Assembly: GCA_003241875.1 (NCBI GenBank)
Contig: QBLU01000001.1
Coordinates: 62,001-126,000 of the forward strand
From: Alphaproteobacteria bacterium
Lineage (GTDB): Bacteria; Pseudomonadota; Alphaproteobacteria; Sphingomonadales; Sphingomonadaceae
Length of the DNA stretch: 64,000 nucleotides
Reading direction: 5' to 3'
Position numbers and translations under genes: made by a program. Each line of letters opens with the position of its first letter. The first letter of the stretch is position 1. Of the stretch, positions 1 through 8,840 are shown piece after piece. The notes under the pieces were generated by a model. The model saw only the letters and a list, made by a program, of their open reading frames with translations. It was not told the origin of the DNA and searched no databases.

Positions 1-524
1 TCGGTGGCGACGGCGCGCAGCTTGGGCGACGCGCCCTCGACGGCATGGATGTAGATGCCGTTGAGATAATAGCGGGTTTCCTCGGTCGAGATGGCAAAGC
101 GGGTGCTGTCGATCAGCTCGCGTAGTTCCTTGGCCGACAGGCTGAACACCGTCGGCAGCTCGGTTTCGGCGATCACCGGGAAATCGTCGCGCTTCAAAGT
201 GGCCAGGCTGAACCGCGAGCGGTTGGCGACGACGGTCATCTTGTCGCCGGCGACGGCGAGTTCGACCTGGCTGCCTTCCGACAGCTTGCGGACGATATCG
301 AACAAGGTGTGGGCACTGACGGTGGTGGCACCGTTGATGTCGATGGCGGCGGGGATGGTCTCCACGACCTGCAAGTCGAGATCGGTCGCCATCAGCCGCA
401 AACCGTCGGACCGCGCCTCGATCAGCACGTTCGACAGGATGGGAATGGTATTGCGGCGCTCAACCACCGACTGGATGTGCGCCAGGCATTTCAGCAGCGT
501 CGCGCGTTCGACCGTCGCCTTCAT
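1..524 (-). CDS. dnaN: DNA polymerase III subunit beta (sliding clamp), 5' part only
   Basis: The minus-strand frame starts at ATG 524-522 and runs off the left edge of the window, giving the first 174 residues. It begins MKATVERATLLKCLAHIQ and continues with ERRNTIPILSNVL and FSLSAKELRELIDSTRFAIS, which are hallmark segments of the beta clamp N-terminal domain and the start of the middle domain. The clamp is a ring-shaped dimer that tethers the replicative polymerase to DNA. The gene is divergent from the phosphatase at 629. Only the C-terminal half is missing, cut by the window edge and not by mutation. Confidence 0.96.
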   Translation of the reverse strand, partial: MKATVERATLLKCLAHIQSVVERRNTIPILSNVLIEARSDGLRLMATDLDLQVVETIPAAIDINGATTVSAHTLFDIVRKLSEGSQVELAVAGDKMTVVANRSRFSLATLKRDDFPVIAETELPTVFSLSAKELRELIDSTRFAISTEETRYYLNGIYIHAVEGASPKLRAVAT

Positions 525-628
525 TTACAGTCCTTGTTTGCCCGTAAGGGTTGTGTCGCGGGCGACTATAGCGAAGCGCGCGCATCGCGGTAGTGGCGAA
601 GTGCAACGCGGCTGTTACAGGTGGCGGC

Positions 629-1252
629 ATGGACATCATTCTCGCCCGCCACGCCGAAACCGTGTTCAACGCCGCCGCGCGCATGCAGGGGCACATGGCG
701 CATACGCCGCTGACCCGCGCCGGTATCGGCCAGGCCGAGGCGATGGGCGCAGCGCTTGCCGAGGTGCTGGGGCCGCGGCCCGATCGCGACCTGTGGGTGT
801 CGCCGTCGGGCCGTACCCAGCAGACCGCGGCGATCGTCGGCGAACATCTCGGCCACCCGTTCTTCGACTGGCGGCAGGACAAGCGCCTGCTGGAGATCGA
901 CGTGGGGGATTGGGAGGGGCGTTATTACGCCGACATCGTCGCCGAGATCGGCCCGATCGTCGATATCGAGCGCCGGCTGTTTGCCGTCGAGCCGCCGAAT
1001 GGCGAATGGTTTCCCGCCATCGCCGCGCGACTGCAAAGCTGGCTCGATCAGCTCGACCCGGCGCGGCCGGTGCTGGCGATCAGCCACGGCATCACGGCGC
1101 GGGTGCTGCGCGGGTTGCTGGTCGGCGGCGACGATTGGCACGGGGTCCGCGTCGCCGACGATGCGCCGCAGGGCACGGTGTTCCGCATCGTCGACGGGTT
1201 GCAGAGCGTGCTGCTGACCGGGTCGGGCGTCCAGGGCGTGCGCGCCGCCTGA
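629..1252 (+). CDS. Histidine phosphatase family protein (phosphoglycerate-mutase-like)
   Basis: The protein has 207 residues and begins MDIILARHAET; the RHAE segment (residues 7-10) is the phospho-accepting histidine motif of the superfamily. A second catalytic His lies in AISHGITARVLRG near residue 152, and SPSGRTQQTA matches the usual conserved segment in between. I chose ATG 629 because RHAE normally sits within ten residues of the N-terminus and GGTGG lies just upstream; the frame opens at 593. The substrate cannot be told from sequence; mutases, cobalamin phosphatases and general phosphatases all share this fold. Confidence 0.85.
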   Translation: MDIILARHAETVFNAAARMQGHMAHTPLTRAGIGQAEAMGAALAEVLGPRPDRDLWVSPSGRTQQTAAIVGEHLGHPFFDWRQDKRLLEIDVGDWEGRYYADIVAEIGPIVDIERRLFAVEPPNGEWFPAIAARLQSWLDQLDPARPVLAISHGITARVLRGLLVGGDDWHGVRVADDAPQGTVFRIVDGLQSVLLTGSGVQGVRAA

Positions 1253-1269
1253 CCGCCAGACCCTGTGGT

Positions 1270-1674
1270 TCAGGCGGCGGCGAGGATCTTTTCGACATCG
1301 GCAACCGAATGCCCGGTCAGGTCCTTGGCGACTTCACCGACCAGCACCGCGCTCAGCGCCTTGTGGTAATGCTTGCGCAGTTCGCCGAGCGTGCGCGGCG
1401 CCGCGACGATGATCAGATTGTCGATCTTGCCGTCGAGCACGCGCTTGTTGAGTTCCGATGCGATCCCGGCGGCAAAGCCGTCCTCGTTCTGCTGGCTGTC
1501 ATCGGGATTGGCGCTGCTGCTCTGGTGACGGCTGCCGGAACCCTTGTTGTCGCTCGAGATGTCGGCATCGGCGAGCGCTGACAGTTGCGGCGTAGCGGCG
1601 TCGCCGGTGTTGCGGAACAGGTTCAGCTTCTCGCCATCAGCGACGGCGACGACGGTGTTTTCGGGAATATTCAT
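1270..1674 (-). CDS. Host attachment family protein
   Basis: The protein has 134 residues. It resembles the family annotated as 'protein required for attachment to host cells', found in rhizobia and sphingomonads. The N-terminal strand (NTVVAVADGEKLNLFRNTG) is followed by a polar Ser/Asp/Gln-rich linker (about residues 38-65), the segment DNLIIVAAPRTLGELRKHYH and a C-terminal helix. The family belongs to the baeRF/eRF1-domain superfamily, and the attachment role is historical and not shown for most members. There is no signal peptide, so it is cytoplasmic. It lies downstream of the VOC gene on the same strand, 68 bp away. Confidence 0.75.
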   Translation of the reverse strand: MNIPENTVVAVADGEKLNLFRNTGDAATPQLSALADADISSDNKGSGSRHQSSSANPDDSQQNEDGFAAGIASELNKRVLDGKIDNLIIVAAPRTLGELRKHYHKALSAVLVGEVAKDLTGHSVADVEKILAAA

Positions 1675-1742
1675 TGGTAGTCCTGTCGTTATGGTTGCGA
1701 CAGGGAAACGCCCGGCTGGCGCGATCGGGCCCGCGCCCCGCC

Positions 1743-2141
1743 TCAGTCGCCGGTCCGCCCGTCGATGCGCCAGGGCGGAAAGCGCTGGTTACGGCCGGCG
1801 TGGTACAGGACAATGCGATTGCCCGCCGGATCCCGGGTTTCGGTGCGGCGCCACAGATAGTCCCGGTCCTGCGGCGGCGCATCGAACACCACGCCGCGCG
1901 CCACCGCGGCGGCATGGTCGGCATCGACATCGTCGCAATGGAGGAAGATTTCCGCGTCGCCGGCGCGGTGGCCGGGAGTGACCTCGAACGACAGTGTCGC
2001 GCCTGCGGTGTCAGCGCCTGGCATCTCGAACCGGGCATAGCGCGGCGGCGCGGCGACGATCTGGACGAGGCCCAGGGCGGTGTAGAAGGCCAGGCTGGCA
2101 TCATAATCGTCGGCCGGCACGGTGACATGGTTGAGCTGCAT
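1743..2141 (-). CDS. VOC (glyoxalase/bleomycin-resistance) family protein
   Basis: The protein has 132 residues with a typical single-domain VOC pattern: MQLNHVTVPADDYDASLAFY at the start, FEMPGADTAGATLSFEV in the middle and DPAGNRIVLYHAG at the end. The H4 and late-strand acidic positions are where metal ligands sit in this superfamily. Members act as metal-dependent isomerases, dioxygenases or antibiotic-binding proteins; the substrate here is unknown. The gene is divergent from the thiolase at 2213, leaving about 70 bp for both promoters. Confidence 0.8.
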   Translation of the reverse strand: MQLNHVTVPADDYDASLAFYTALGLVQIVAAPPRYARFEMPGADTAGATLSFEVTPGHRAGDAEIFLHCDDVDADHAAAVARGVVFDAPPQDRDYLWRRTETRDPAGNRIVLYHAGRNQRFPPWRIDGRTGD

Positions 2142-2212
2142 GCGTCCTCGCTCTTGGAGTCGGCGGTGGCCGGGCCTATGTGGCGCGACATAATACAGCC
2201 AGAGGATGCTCC

Positions 2213-3403
2213 ATGTCTCGCCCCGCCGATCCTGTCGTCATCACCGGTTTCGCCCGCACGCCGATGGGCGGTTTCCAGGGCGCGCTGGCCGGAGTGTCGG
2301 CGACGCAGCTTGGCTCGGTCGCGGTCAAGGCGGCGGTGGAACGCTCGGGCGTCGATGCGGCGAAGGTTGGTCAGATCTTCATGGGCTGCGTGCTGCCCGC
2401 CGGGCTCGGCCAGGCGCCGGCGCGCCAGGCGGCGCTGGGTGCCGGGCTGCCGCTGTCCGTGGAGGCCACGACCGTCAACAAGATGTGCGGTTCGGGCATG
2501 CAGGCGACGATCATGGCGCACGACGCGCTGCTGGCCGGCACCGCCGAGTTCATCGTTGCCGGCGGCATGGAGAGCATGTCGAACGCGCCGTATCTGCTCA
2601 CCAAGCACCGCGCCGGCGCCCGCATCGGCCATGATGCGGTGAAGGATTCGATGTACCTCGACGGGCTGGAGGACGCCTATAACCCCGGCAAGCTGATGGG
2701 TGCCTTTGCCGAGGAATCGGCGCGCGATTACCAGTTCACCCGGATCGCCCAGGACGAATATGCGATCGAGAGCCTCAACCGCGCCAATGCCGCGATCGCG
2801 TCGGGGGCGTTCGACGACGAGGTGACGCCGGTTACCGTGAGCGGCCGCGGCGGCGACACGGTGGTGGCGGCCGACGAACAGCCCGGCAAGGCGCGGCCCG
2901 ACAAGATCCCCGGCCTGAAGCCGGCGTTCGCCAAGGACGGCACCATCACCGCCGCCAATGCCTCCTCGATTTCGGACGGCGCCGCCGCGCTGGTGCTGAG
3001 CCTTGCCAGCACCGCGGCGCGCGACGGCCTGACGGTGCGGGCGCGCATTATCGCCCATGCCGCCCATGCCCATGAACCGGGCAAGTTCACCACGGCACCG
3101 GTGCCGGCGATCGAAAAGGTGCTGAAGAAGGCCGGCTGGACGATCGGCGAGGTCGACCTGTTCGAAGTCAACGAGGCGTTCGCGACGGTGGCGATGATCG
3201 CCATGCACGACCTCGGCATTCCGCACGCCAAGCTCAACATCCACGGCGGCGCCACGGCGCTGGGCCACCCGATCGGCGCTTCGGGGGCGCGCATCATCGC
3301 GACGCTGGTCGCGGCGCTGGAACGCACCGGCGGCAAGCGCGGCGTCGCGGCGCTGTGCATCGGCGGCGGCGAAGCAACGGCCATTGCGGTGGAACGGGAC
3401 TGA
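2213..3403 (+). CDS. Acetyl-CoA C-acetyltransferase (thiolase)
   Basis: The enzyme has 396 residues and condenses two acetyl-CoA or cleaves 3-ketoacyl-CoA. The acyl-accepting Cys92 lies in NKMCGSGMQA. The C-terminal His (GGATALGHPIGASGARI) and Cys (ALCIGGGEATA) motifs are all present, so it should be active. VNEAFATVA, the NEAF motif, is also intact. ATG 2213 is preceded by AGAGGA at a good distance. Length and motifs fit a biosynthetic-type thiolase (PhaA/AtoB), but a degradative role cannot be excluded. No other PHB gene is adjacent. Confidence 0.93.
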   Translation: MSRPADPVVITGFARTPMGGFQGALAGVSATQLGSVAVKAAVERSGVDAAKVGQIFMGCVLPAGLGQAPARQAALGAGLPLSVEATTVNKMCGSGMQATIMAHDALLAGTAEFIVAGGMESMSNAPYLLTKHRAGARIGHDAVKDSMYLDGLEDAYNPGKLMGAFAEESARDYQFTRIAQDEYAIESLNRANAAIASGAFDDEVTPVTVSGRGGDTVVAADEQPGKARPDKIPGLKPAFAKDGTITAANASSISDGAAALVLSLASTAARDGLTVRARIIAHAAHAHEPGKFTTAPVPAIEKVLKKAGWTIGEVDLFEVNEAFATVAMIAMHDLGIPHAKLNIHGGATALGHPIGASGARIIATLVAALERTGGKRGVAALCIGGGEATAIAVERD

Positions 3404-3426
3404 CCGACCCTTCTGAAGAGTACCAC

Positions 3427-3453
3427 TTATCCCCGTTATCCTCGTTATCCACA
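3427..3453 (+). promoter_or_regulatory. Three abutting DnaA-box-like 9-mers
   Basis: Positions 3427-3435, 3436-3444 and 3445-3453 read TTATCCCCG, TTATCCTCG and TTATCCACA, directly head to tail with no spacer. The third equals the consensus DnaA box; the first two share its first six bases. AT-rich sequence follows at 3459-3478. This may be a DnaA-binding or titration site, or a chance product of a short duplication. Confidence 0.4.
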
Positions 3454-3484
3454 GGGCAAAAGGCCAATATTTCGCTTTTGCGAC

Positions 3485-3870
3485 TCAGGCTTTGGTGAGA
3501 CCATTCACTTGTAGCCGGGAATTGACGGAGGCTGAAAAGCCAAAGGAAAAGAAACGGTTATAGTCAGGTCGAAGCAGGCATTCGAGGCGCAAGCCGGAAA
3601 TTGCAGCGCAGAAAACCTGGCTGGGTCGACCGCCAAGGCGTGAAACCGGAGCCACCATGCAAATGGTCGCGACGGGGACCACCGGAAACGATCGGTCCAG
3701 TGAGACGGAAAGGCAGCTTCGGCCGCCGGAACGTCTTGCGAAAGTGCCGTGACCAGGGAAGGCACGCCGCGCCGGAAAGCAGAAAGCCCGCAAGGTCTCG
3801 AAGCCGACCAGCAAGGTGACACCACCCAGGTGGCACGACACAGTGGCGGCCGGTGGCAGCACCGGCCGCC
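3485..3870 (+). ncRNA. Possible structured non-coding RNA (boundaries uncertain)
   Basis: Between the thiolase and the dipeptidase there is no convincing protein gene. The plus strand carries many short purine-rich GGAAA/GAAA segments (for example near 3594, 3684, 3707 and 3772) between GC-rich complementary stretches. It ends in a strong intrinsic terminator at 3845-3878. This pattern suggests a transcript ending there. I do not see the signatures of RNase P RNA, tmRNA, SRP RNA or 6S RNA. The 5' end is a guess. Confidence 0.3.
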
Positions 3871-3878
3871 ATTTTGCT
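3845..3878 (+). terminator. Rho-independent terminator
   Basis: A perfect 11-bp stem (3845-3855 with 3860-3870), a GCAG loop and the run ATTTTGCT follow on the plus strand. No T-run lies on the other side, so it is oriented for plus-strand transcription. Confidence 0.65.
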
Positions 3879-4017
3879 GTCTGCTGCGCGCGACAGGCCG
3901 TGCTGTCGGCACCCCGACCAAAACCCGTCGGACGCCAGCCGCGGCTTTGCCACGGACGCCACGATGGCAACTACACAACGGTCGAAAACGCCCTGCGCCA
4001 GCAGCTTCCCATCACCA

Positions 4018-4091
4018 CCCGCTCACGCTGAGCTTGTCGAAGCGCCAGCCCGCGGGTGACCATGCGCTTCGACAAGCTCAGCGTGAGCGGG
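4018..4091. repeat. Perfect 28-bp inverted repeat (REP-like)
   Basis: Arms 4018-4045 and 4064-4091 are exact reverse complements, separated by 18 nt. The core CGCTGAGCTTGTCGAAG resembles a palindromic repeat that is dispersed in many proteobacterial genomes. It lies downstream of the dipeptidase (minus strand) and could act as a transcript-end stabiliser. Confidence 0.85.
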
Positions 4092-4143
4092 CGGGGGATG
4101 ACGACAGGGGAGAGCGAACCCCGGCGACTTGCCGGCTCTCGAA

Positions 4144-5409
4144 TTACGGCGTCGCCGCGCTCGGCACCTGCCCCTTCAACCCCGCCGAGACCTTTTCCAC
4201 CGCTTCCATCACCCGCAGGATATTGCCGCCCGCCAGCTTCCGGCAATCGGCGTCGCTCCAGCCGCGGCGCAGCAGTTCGGCGATCAGCGCCGGATAGGTC
4301 TCGACGCCCTCCAGGCCAGTCGGCGTCGTGTCGATGCCGTCGAGGTCGCCGCCGATGCCGACATGGTCCATGCCGGCAACCTTGGCTATATGGTCGACAT
4401 GGTCGGCGACCTCGGCCAGCGTTACCGCCGGCATCGGGTTGGCCTTGTCCCATTCCGCCAGCGCGGTGGCGGCGCGTTCGGGCTGGCCGATGTACAGCCC
4501 CGAATAGGGCGGTGCGTTATAGCTCGCCTTGATGCCGGCCCGCGCCGCTTCCCACTCCATCCGCTTGCGCGACACATAACCGGGGGCATAGTTGACCATG
4601 ACGATCCCGCCATTGGCGGCGACCAGCTTCAGCACCTCGTCGGACACGTTGCGCGGATGATCGGTGATGGCGCGCGCCGATGAATGCGAGAACATCACCG
4701 GTGCCCTGGTCATCGCCAGCACCGCCTTCATCGTGCCTTCGGAGACATGGCTGAGGTCGACGATCATGCCGATGCGGTTCATCTCGCCGACGACGGCTTT
4801 GCCGAACGCGGTCAGCGGTTCCTTGCGCGGCGCCTCGTTGGCGCTGTCGGCCCAGTCGTTGTGGCGCACGTGCGTCAGCGTCATGTAGCGGACGCCGAGA
4901 TCGTAGAACATGCGCAGCGCCGGCAGGCTGTTGTCGATCTGGCTGCCGCCTTCGACCCCCATCATGCTGGCGACCTTGCCGGTCTTCTGGATGCGGCGGA
5001 CATCGGCGGCGGTGCTCGCCAGCGCGAAGTCGCCGGGGTGGCGCGCGACGATGCCGCGAACGATGTCGATCTGCTCGAGCGTCGCCTTGACCGCCGCCGG
5101 GCCGGTGACATTGGCCGGCACCCAGACCGACCAGAATTGCCCGCCGACCATGCCGGCACGAAGGCGCGGAATGTCGGTCTGCAGCGGCTTCTTGAAGGTG
5201 CGGCTGTCGGCGGCGAGGTCGACGCTCCACCAGGTCTCGCCGAACTGGTCGCGCAGCTGCTCGGGCCAGTCGTTGTGCCCGTCGATGATCGGCTGCGCCT
5301 TCAGCACCGCCCGGGCCCGCGCCAGATTGGGATCGTCGCCCGTTGCAGGGGCGGCCAGCAGCGGGCCGGCGAGCGTCAGGGCAATGGTGAGGGCAAGAAT
5401 GTTTCGCAT
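4144..5409 (-). CDS. Membrane dipeptidase family (M19) protein
   Basis: The protein has 421 residues with a signal peptide (MRNILALTIALTLAGPLLAA), so it is exported. Motifs of the zinc-dependent renal-dipeptidase family are present: IIDGHNDWP near the N-terminus (HxD metal ligands), the bridging Glu region GVEGGSQIDN, VDLSHVSEGTM, FSHSSARAITDHPRN and HVGIGGDLDG. These cover all the expected metal ligands. It cleaves dipeptides, often including D-amino acids or beta-lactam-like bonds. I chose ATG 5409 because the signal peptide begins there; the frame opens at 5445. Confidence 0.92.
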   Translation of the reverse strand: MRNILALTIALTLAGPLLAAPATGDDPNLARARAVLKAQPIIDGHNDWPEQLRDQFGETWWSVDLAADSRTFKKPLQTDIPRLRAGMVGGQFWSVWVPANVTGPAAVKATLEQIDIVRGIVARHPGDFALASTAADVRRIQKTGKVASMMGVEGGSQIDNSLPALRMFYDLGVRYMTLTHVRHNDWADSANEAPRKEPLTAFGKAVVGEMNRIGMIVDLSHVSEGTMKAVLAMTRAPVMFSHSSARAITDHPRNVSDEVLKLVAANGGIVMVNYAPGYVSRKRMEWEAARAGIKASYNAPPYSGLYIGQPERAATALAEWDKANPMPAVTLAEVADHVDHIAKVAGMDHVGIGGDLDGIDTTPTGLEGVETYPALIAELLRRGWSDADCRKLAGGNILRVMEAVEKVSAGLKGQVPSAATP

Positions 5410-5508
5410 GGCAGCGTTGTCGCACTTGCCGGCCCTCTCTTGCAAGACAGGTGGCGCACGTCCCGAACTTCAGGCTAACGTTTACGGCAACCCAGCCTGT
5501 GGAGATCC

Positions 5509-6654
5509 ATGATGCTCGATGCCAGCGGACGCGAATGCTATAACGAGGACCATGCCGCGTTTCGCGACACCGTCCGCAAGCTGTTCGATCGCGAGCTTTA
5601 TCCCAACATCGACCGTTTCGAGCACGAAGGCATCGTTTCCAAGGACTTCTGGCGGGCGTGCGGCGACAATGGCCTGCTGTGCCCGACGGTGCCCGAGGCG
5701 TATGGCGGCCTCGGTCTCGATTTCGGCTACAACGCCGTCGTCAACGAGGAACTCGCCTATTCGGGCTGCTCGGCCGGCATCACGCTGCAATCCGACATCG
5801 TCGCCGACTATCTCGTCGCCTATGGCTCCGAAGAGCAGAAGCAGAAATACCTGCCCAAGATGATCAGCGGCGAGTTGATCACCGCCATCGCGATGACCGA
5901 GCCCGGCGCCGGATCCGACCTGCAGGGCGTGCGGACGACCGCCAAGAAGGACGGCAACCATTATGTCATCAGCGGCTCCAAGACCTATATCACCAACGGC
6001 CAGAACGCCGACCTGATCATCGTCGTCGCCAAGACCGACCCCGACAAGGGCGCTAAGGGCACGTCGCTGATCCTCGTCGAAAGCGATCGCGAAGGTTTTG
6101 CCCGCGGCCGCAACCTCGACAAGATCGGCCAGCACAGCGCCGACACGTCGGAGCTGTTCTTCAACGAGGTCCGCGTGCCGATGACCAACTGCCTCGGCGA
6201 GGAGAACAAGGGCTTCATCTATCTGATGAGCCAGCTGCCGCAGGAACGGCTCGGCATCGCAATCGGCGCCCAGGCCGGCGCCCAGCGCGCGTTCGACGAG
6301 GCGGTGAAGTTCACCAAGGACCGCAAGGCCTTTGGCAAGACGGTGTTCGATTTCCAGAACACCCGCTTCACCCTCGCCTCGCTGAAGACCCAGTTGCAGG
6401 TCGGCTGGGCGCATATCGACTGGGGCCTGAAGCGCCTGCTCGAAGGCAAGCTGACAGCGGCCGAGGCGAGCGCCGCCAAGCTGTGGCACACCGAAATGCA
6501 GGGCGAGGTCGTCGATGCTGCACTACAGCCGCACGGCGGCGCCGGCTACATGAACGAATATCCGATCGCCCGCATGTGGCGCGATGCGCGCGTCCAGCGC
6601 ATCTATGGCGGCACGTCGGAAATCATGCGCGAGGTCATCGCCCGGACGATCTGA
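5509..6654 (+). CDS. Acyl-CoA dehydrogenase
   Basis: The protein has 381 residues, the full length of the family, and oxidises acyl-CoA at alpha-beta with FAD. AIAMTEPGAGSDLQG and ITNGQNADLIIVVAK are the substrate/FAD-binding signatures, and MNEYPIARMWRDARVQRIYG is the C-terminal one. The usual catalytic Glu position reads YGGTSEI, as in long-chain/isovaleryl-type enzymes, where the base sits on another helix. ATG 5509 is followed at once by a second ATG, so the start may be 5512. A strong terminator follows. Confidence 0.92.
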   Translation: MMLDASGRECYNEDHAAFRDTVRKLFDRELYPNIDRFEHEGIVSKDFWRACGDNGLLCPTVPEAYGGLGLDFGYNAVVNEELAYSGCSAGITLQSDIVADYLVAYGSEEQKQKYLPKMISGELITAIAMTEPGAGSDLQGVRTTAKKDGNHYVISGSKTYITNGQNADLIIVVAKTDPDKGAKGTSLILVESDREGFARGRNLDKIGQHSADTSELFFNEVRVPMTNCLGEENKGFIYLMSQLPQERLGIAIGAQAGAQRAFDEAVKFTKDRKAFGKTVFDFQNTRFTLASLKTQLQVGWAHIDWGLKRLLEGKLTAAEASAAKLWHTEMQGEVVDAALQPHGGAGYMNEYPIARMWRDARVQRIYGGTSEIMREVIARTI

Positions 6655-6675
6655 CCGATCACGTCGGAGCAAGCG

Positions 6676-6707
6676 AAAGGGCCCGGGAGTTGCCTCCCGG
6701 GCCCTTT
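6676..6707. terminator. Bidirectional terminator between convergent genes
   Basis: A perfect 14-bp stem (6676-6689 with 6694-6707) with a TTGC loop is flanked by A and T runs on both sides. It can therefore end both the acyl-CoA dehydrogenase transcript and the puf operon transcript coming from the other strand. Confidence 0.85.
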
Positions 6708-6724
6708 GTCGTGTGGGCGCCGGA

Positions 6725-7858
6725 TCAGGCGGCGGGCTTGGTCGTGTCCGCCGCAGCCACCGGTGTCGGCACCGGCTCTGCCTCGGGTGCCGCTGCCGTC
6801 ACCGGCGGAGCCGCCGCGCCCGGGGTGTCGCTGTGGTACCCGCCCTTCAGGCCCGGATAGTCCTTCAGCATCGGATAACCGCCGAGTGGCTTGGCCAGGC
6901 CCTGGTGGCAGGTCGTGCAATAGACCTTCTTGGGATCGCCGGCCGGCCCGAGCCGATTGGCGGGCCAGACGCTGCCCAGCGACGTTATGTAGTTGTCGTT
7001 GGTATCCCGCACCATCTTGATGCCGTACCAGGCCGACACGCGCTGGGTGCGCGATTGCGCCCAGTTCGCGAAGTTCTGGGTGTTGTGGCAGTAGGTGCAG
7101 TTGACGCCGAGGCCCTGCGACATGTGCATCATCAGGCCATAGGTCTGTTCCGTCGACTGGATCGAGGCCTTGTGGGCCGTCGGATACGCCGAGGGCCCGC
7201 CGACACGGACGTTGTTCTTGCCCTGCAGCAACGCCGTGAACGGATCATTGGGCAGCGAAGCATAGGCAACGGTCGGCGCCGGCATGTTCTGGCCCCGCCG
7301 GTTGCCGGCCAGCTTGTTCGGCGTTGGCAGGCCGGACGACCAGACATATTTCGGCACGGCATTGCCGCGGTGGCAGGTCCAGCAGGTGACGCCGGCATTT
7401 TCGCCATTGGCACTGGCCTGGAAATGCGGCCGCCAGGTGCTGTTGATGCTGCGCGTCATCTGGAACATGCGACGCGCGACGACCTTGGTATAGACCTCGT
7501 CCGACGCCATGTTCGCCGGGTTGTGGCAATAATTGCAGCCGGCGTTCTCGCCTTCGGTCGGGGCGATCCAGTTGGTGATCGCCGCCATGGTATAGTTGAA
7601 CTCTTCGGTCGACAGGTCGCCGAGCACCTTGACGTTCTGGTACGTCACGTTGGCGCGCGGCCCCTCCAGCATGTCGGGGGTCAGCGGGTACGGCGGTTCC
7701 GGCACCGCCGCCACCTTGGTCATGCTGCTGCTGTCGTTGACCTGGTTGAGCCCGGTGCCGCGCGGACCGACCTGCGACACGGCTTTCTTCCCGAATTCGC
7801 AGCCGGCGAGCAGCAGGGCCGGCAGCACGAAGACGAGGGTGACGAGTTTGCGGGTCAT
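6725..7858 (-). CDS. pufC: Photosynthetic reaction centre tetraheme cytochrome c subunit
   Basis: The protein has 377 residues. It begins with a lipoprotein signal ([20 protein letters not shown]), so it is anchored to the periplasmic side of the membrane. Four heme-binding CxxCH motifs appear in order: CNYCH, CWTCH, CTYCH and CTTCH. It re-reduces the reaction-centre special pair. The C-terminal tail is an Ala/Pro/Val-rich extension. ATG 7858 overlaps the pufM stop as ATGA. It is the last gene of the puf operon, followed by a terminator. Confidence 0.97.
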   Translation of the reverse strand: MTRKLVTLVFVLPALLLAGCEFGKKAVSQVGPRGTGLNQVNDSSSMTKVAAVPEPPYPLTPDMLEGPRANVTYQNVKVLGDLSTEEFNYTMAAITNWIAPTEGENAGCNYCHNPANMASDEVYTKVVARRMFQMTRSINSTWRPHFQASANGENAGVTCWTCHRGNAVPKYVWSSGLPTPNKLAGNRRGQNMPAPTVAYASLPNDPFTALLQGKNNVRVGGPSAYPTAHKASIQSTEQTYGLMMHMSQGLGVNCTYCHNTQNFANWAQSRTQRVSAWYGIKMVRDTNDNYITSLGSVWPANRLGPAGDPKKVYCTTCHQGLAKPLGGYPMLKDYPGLKGGYHSDTPGAAAPPVTAAAPEAEPVPTPVAAADTTKPAA

Positions 7859-8826
7859 TGCGGTGCCCCCGGAAGAGTGGCGGGATCGACGATACCGGTC
7901 GCGGGGTATGCCAGCGCGAAATGGTGCTCGACGGCCCAAAGGTACCAATTGTCGACGACCGTGCCGGTCAGCAGGATGCCGATACCGCCCGTAAGCGTCG
8001 TCAACACCGCGAACCACCACGCCCAGCGATGGATCGATTCCATCGACGCGTTGAAGCCCATTGTCCAGCGCCAGAACAGCGCAGCGCGTTCTGACGCAGT
8101 ACCGCGGTCGGTGATCTGCTCGATCTCGCGCTCACCGCCATAGCGGCCGACGGCAAGGATGGTGGCGCCGTGCATCGCGAACAGCAGCGCCGAACCATAA
8201 AGGAAGACGATCGAGAGCGCGTGGAACGGATTGTAGAAGAGGTTGCCGTAGCGGATCGAGAAGGCCGCGGTCCAGTCGAGGTGCGGGAAGATGCCGAACG
8301 GCACCGCTTCCGACCAGCTGCCCATCGCCAGCGGCCGGATGAAGCCGAGGACGAGGTAGAGCCAGATTGCCGAGGCAAAGGCCCAGGCGATGTGCGTGCC
8401 CATGCCGAGCTGTTTCGCGCGGACATAGGTGCGGACCCACCAGAGCAGCACCGACAAGGTCAGGAAGAAGCCGGAAATCAGCCACCAGCCGCCTTCCTGG
8501 AGCGGCGGCAGGATGCGCAGGCCGTATTTGGCCGGCGGCGGTTCCAGCGCCAGCCAGAACAGCTGCCGCACGAACTGGATCGGGTCCCAGTTCACCTGCG
8601 CCCAGAAATTGAGGCCGATGATGCAGAAGGCGAGCGTGCCGAAGATCAGCGAGGCGAGGCCGAGCTTGCCGAGATAGACCGGCCCGATCTGGGTACCGCC
8701 GAGCTTGCCCAGCCAATAGGTGTAGCCGAACGGTCCATAGCGCGGGTCGTTGTGCGGGCCGAGCGGAACGCCGGGCTCATATTCGCCGCGAAGCTGGAGC
8801 TGGGTGAAGATGTTTTGATAAGCCAT
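7855..8826 (-). CDS. pufM: Photosynthetic reaction centre subunit M
   Basis: The protein has 323 residues with five predicted membrane spans. It begins [20 protein letters not shown], typical of PufM. Conserved segments include the special-pair and iron-ligand helices, such as [20 protein letters not shown] and [19 protein letters not shown]. With PufL it binds bacteriochlorophyll, bacteriopheophytin, quinones and non-heme iron. It starts 14 nt after pufL and overlaps pufC by 4 nt. Confidence 0.98.
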   Translation of the reverse strand: MAYQNIFTQLQLRGEYEPGVPLGPHNDPRYGPFGYTYWLGKLGGTQIGPVYLGKLGLASLIFGTLAFCIIGLNFWAQVNWDPIQFVRQLFWLALEPPPAKYGLRILPPLQEGGWWLISGFFLTLSVLLWWVRTYVRAKQLGMGTHIAWAFASAIWLYLVLGFIRPLAMGSWSEAVPFGIFPHLDWTAAFSIRYGNLFYNPFHALSIVFLYGSALLFAMHGATILAVGRYGGEREIEQITDRGTASERAALFWRWTMGFNASMESIHRWAWWFAVLTTLTGGIGILLTGTVVDNWYLWAVEHHFALAYPATGIVDPATLPGAPQ

Positions 8827-8840
8827 TGTCTTCGCTCCCC

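Noticed and set aside
1637-3268. A 543-codon minus-strand frame over the thiolase and VOC genes
   Set aside because: It is antisense to the thiolase and out of frame with the VOC gene; both real genes have strong motifs.
3427-3453. Replication origin
   Set aside because: Three boxes without a wider origin architecture (further boxes, strong AT unwinding region, flanking hemE/dnaA/parAB) are not enough; kept only as DnaA-box-like repeats.
3749-4297. Possible plus-strand protein in the gene-free stretch downstream of the thiolase
   Set aside because: It runs through the terminator and the perfect inverted repeat and into the antisense of the dipeptidase, with no protein-like features.
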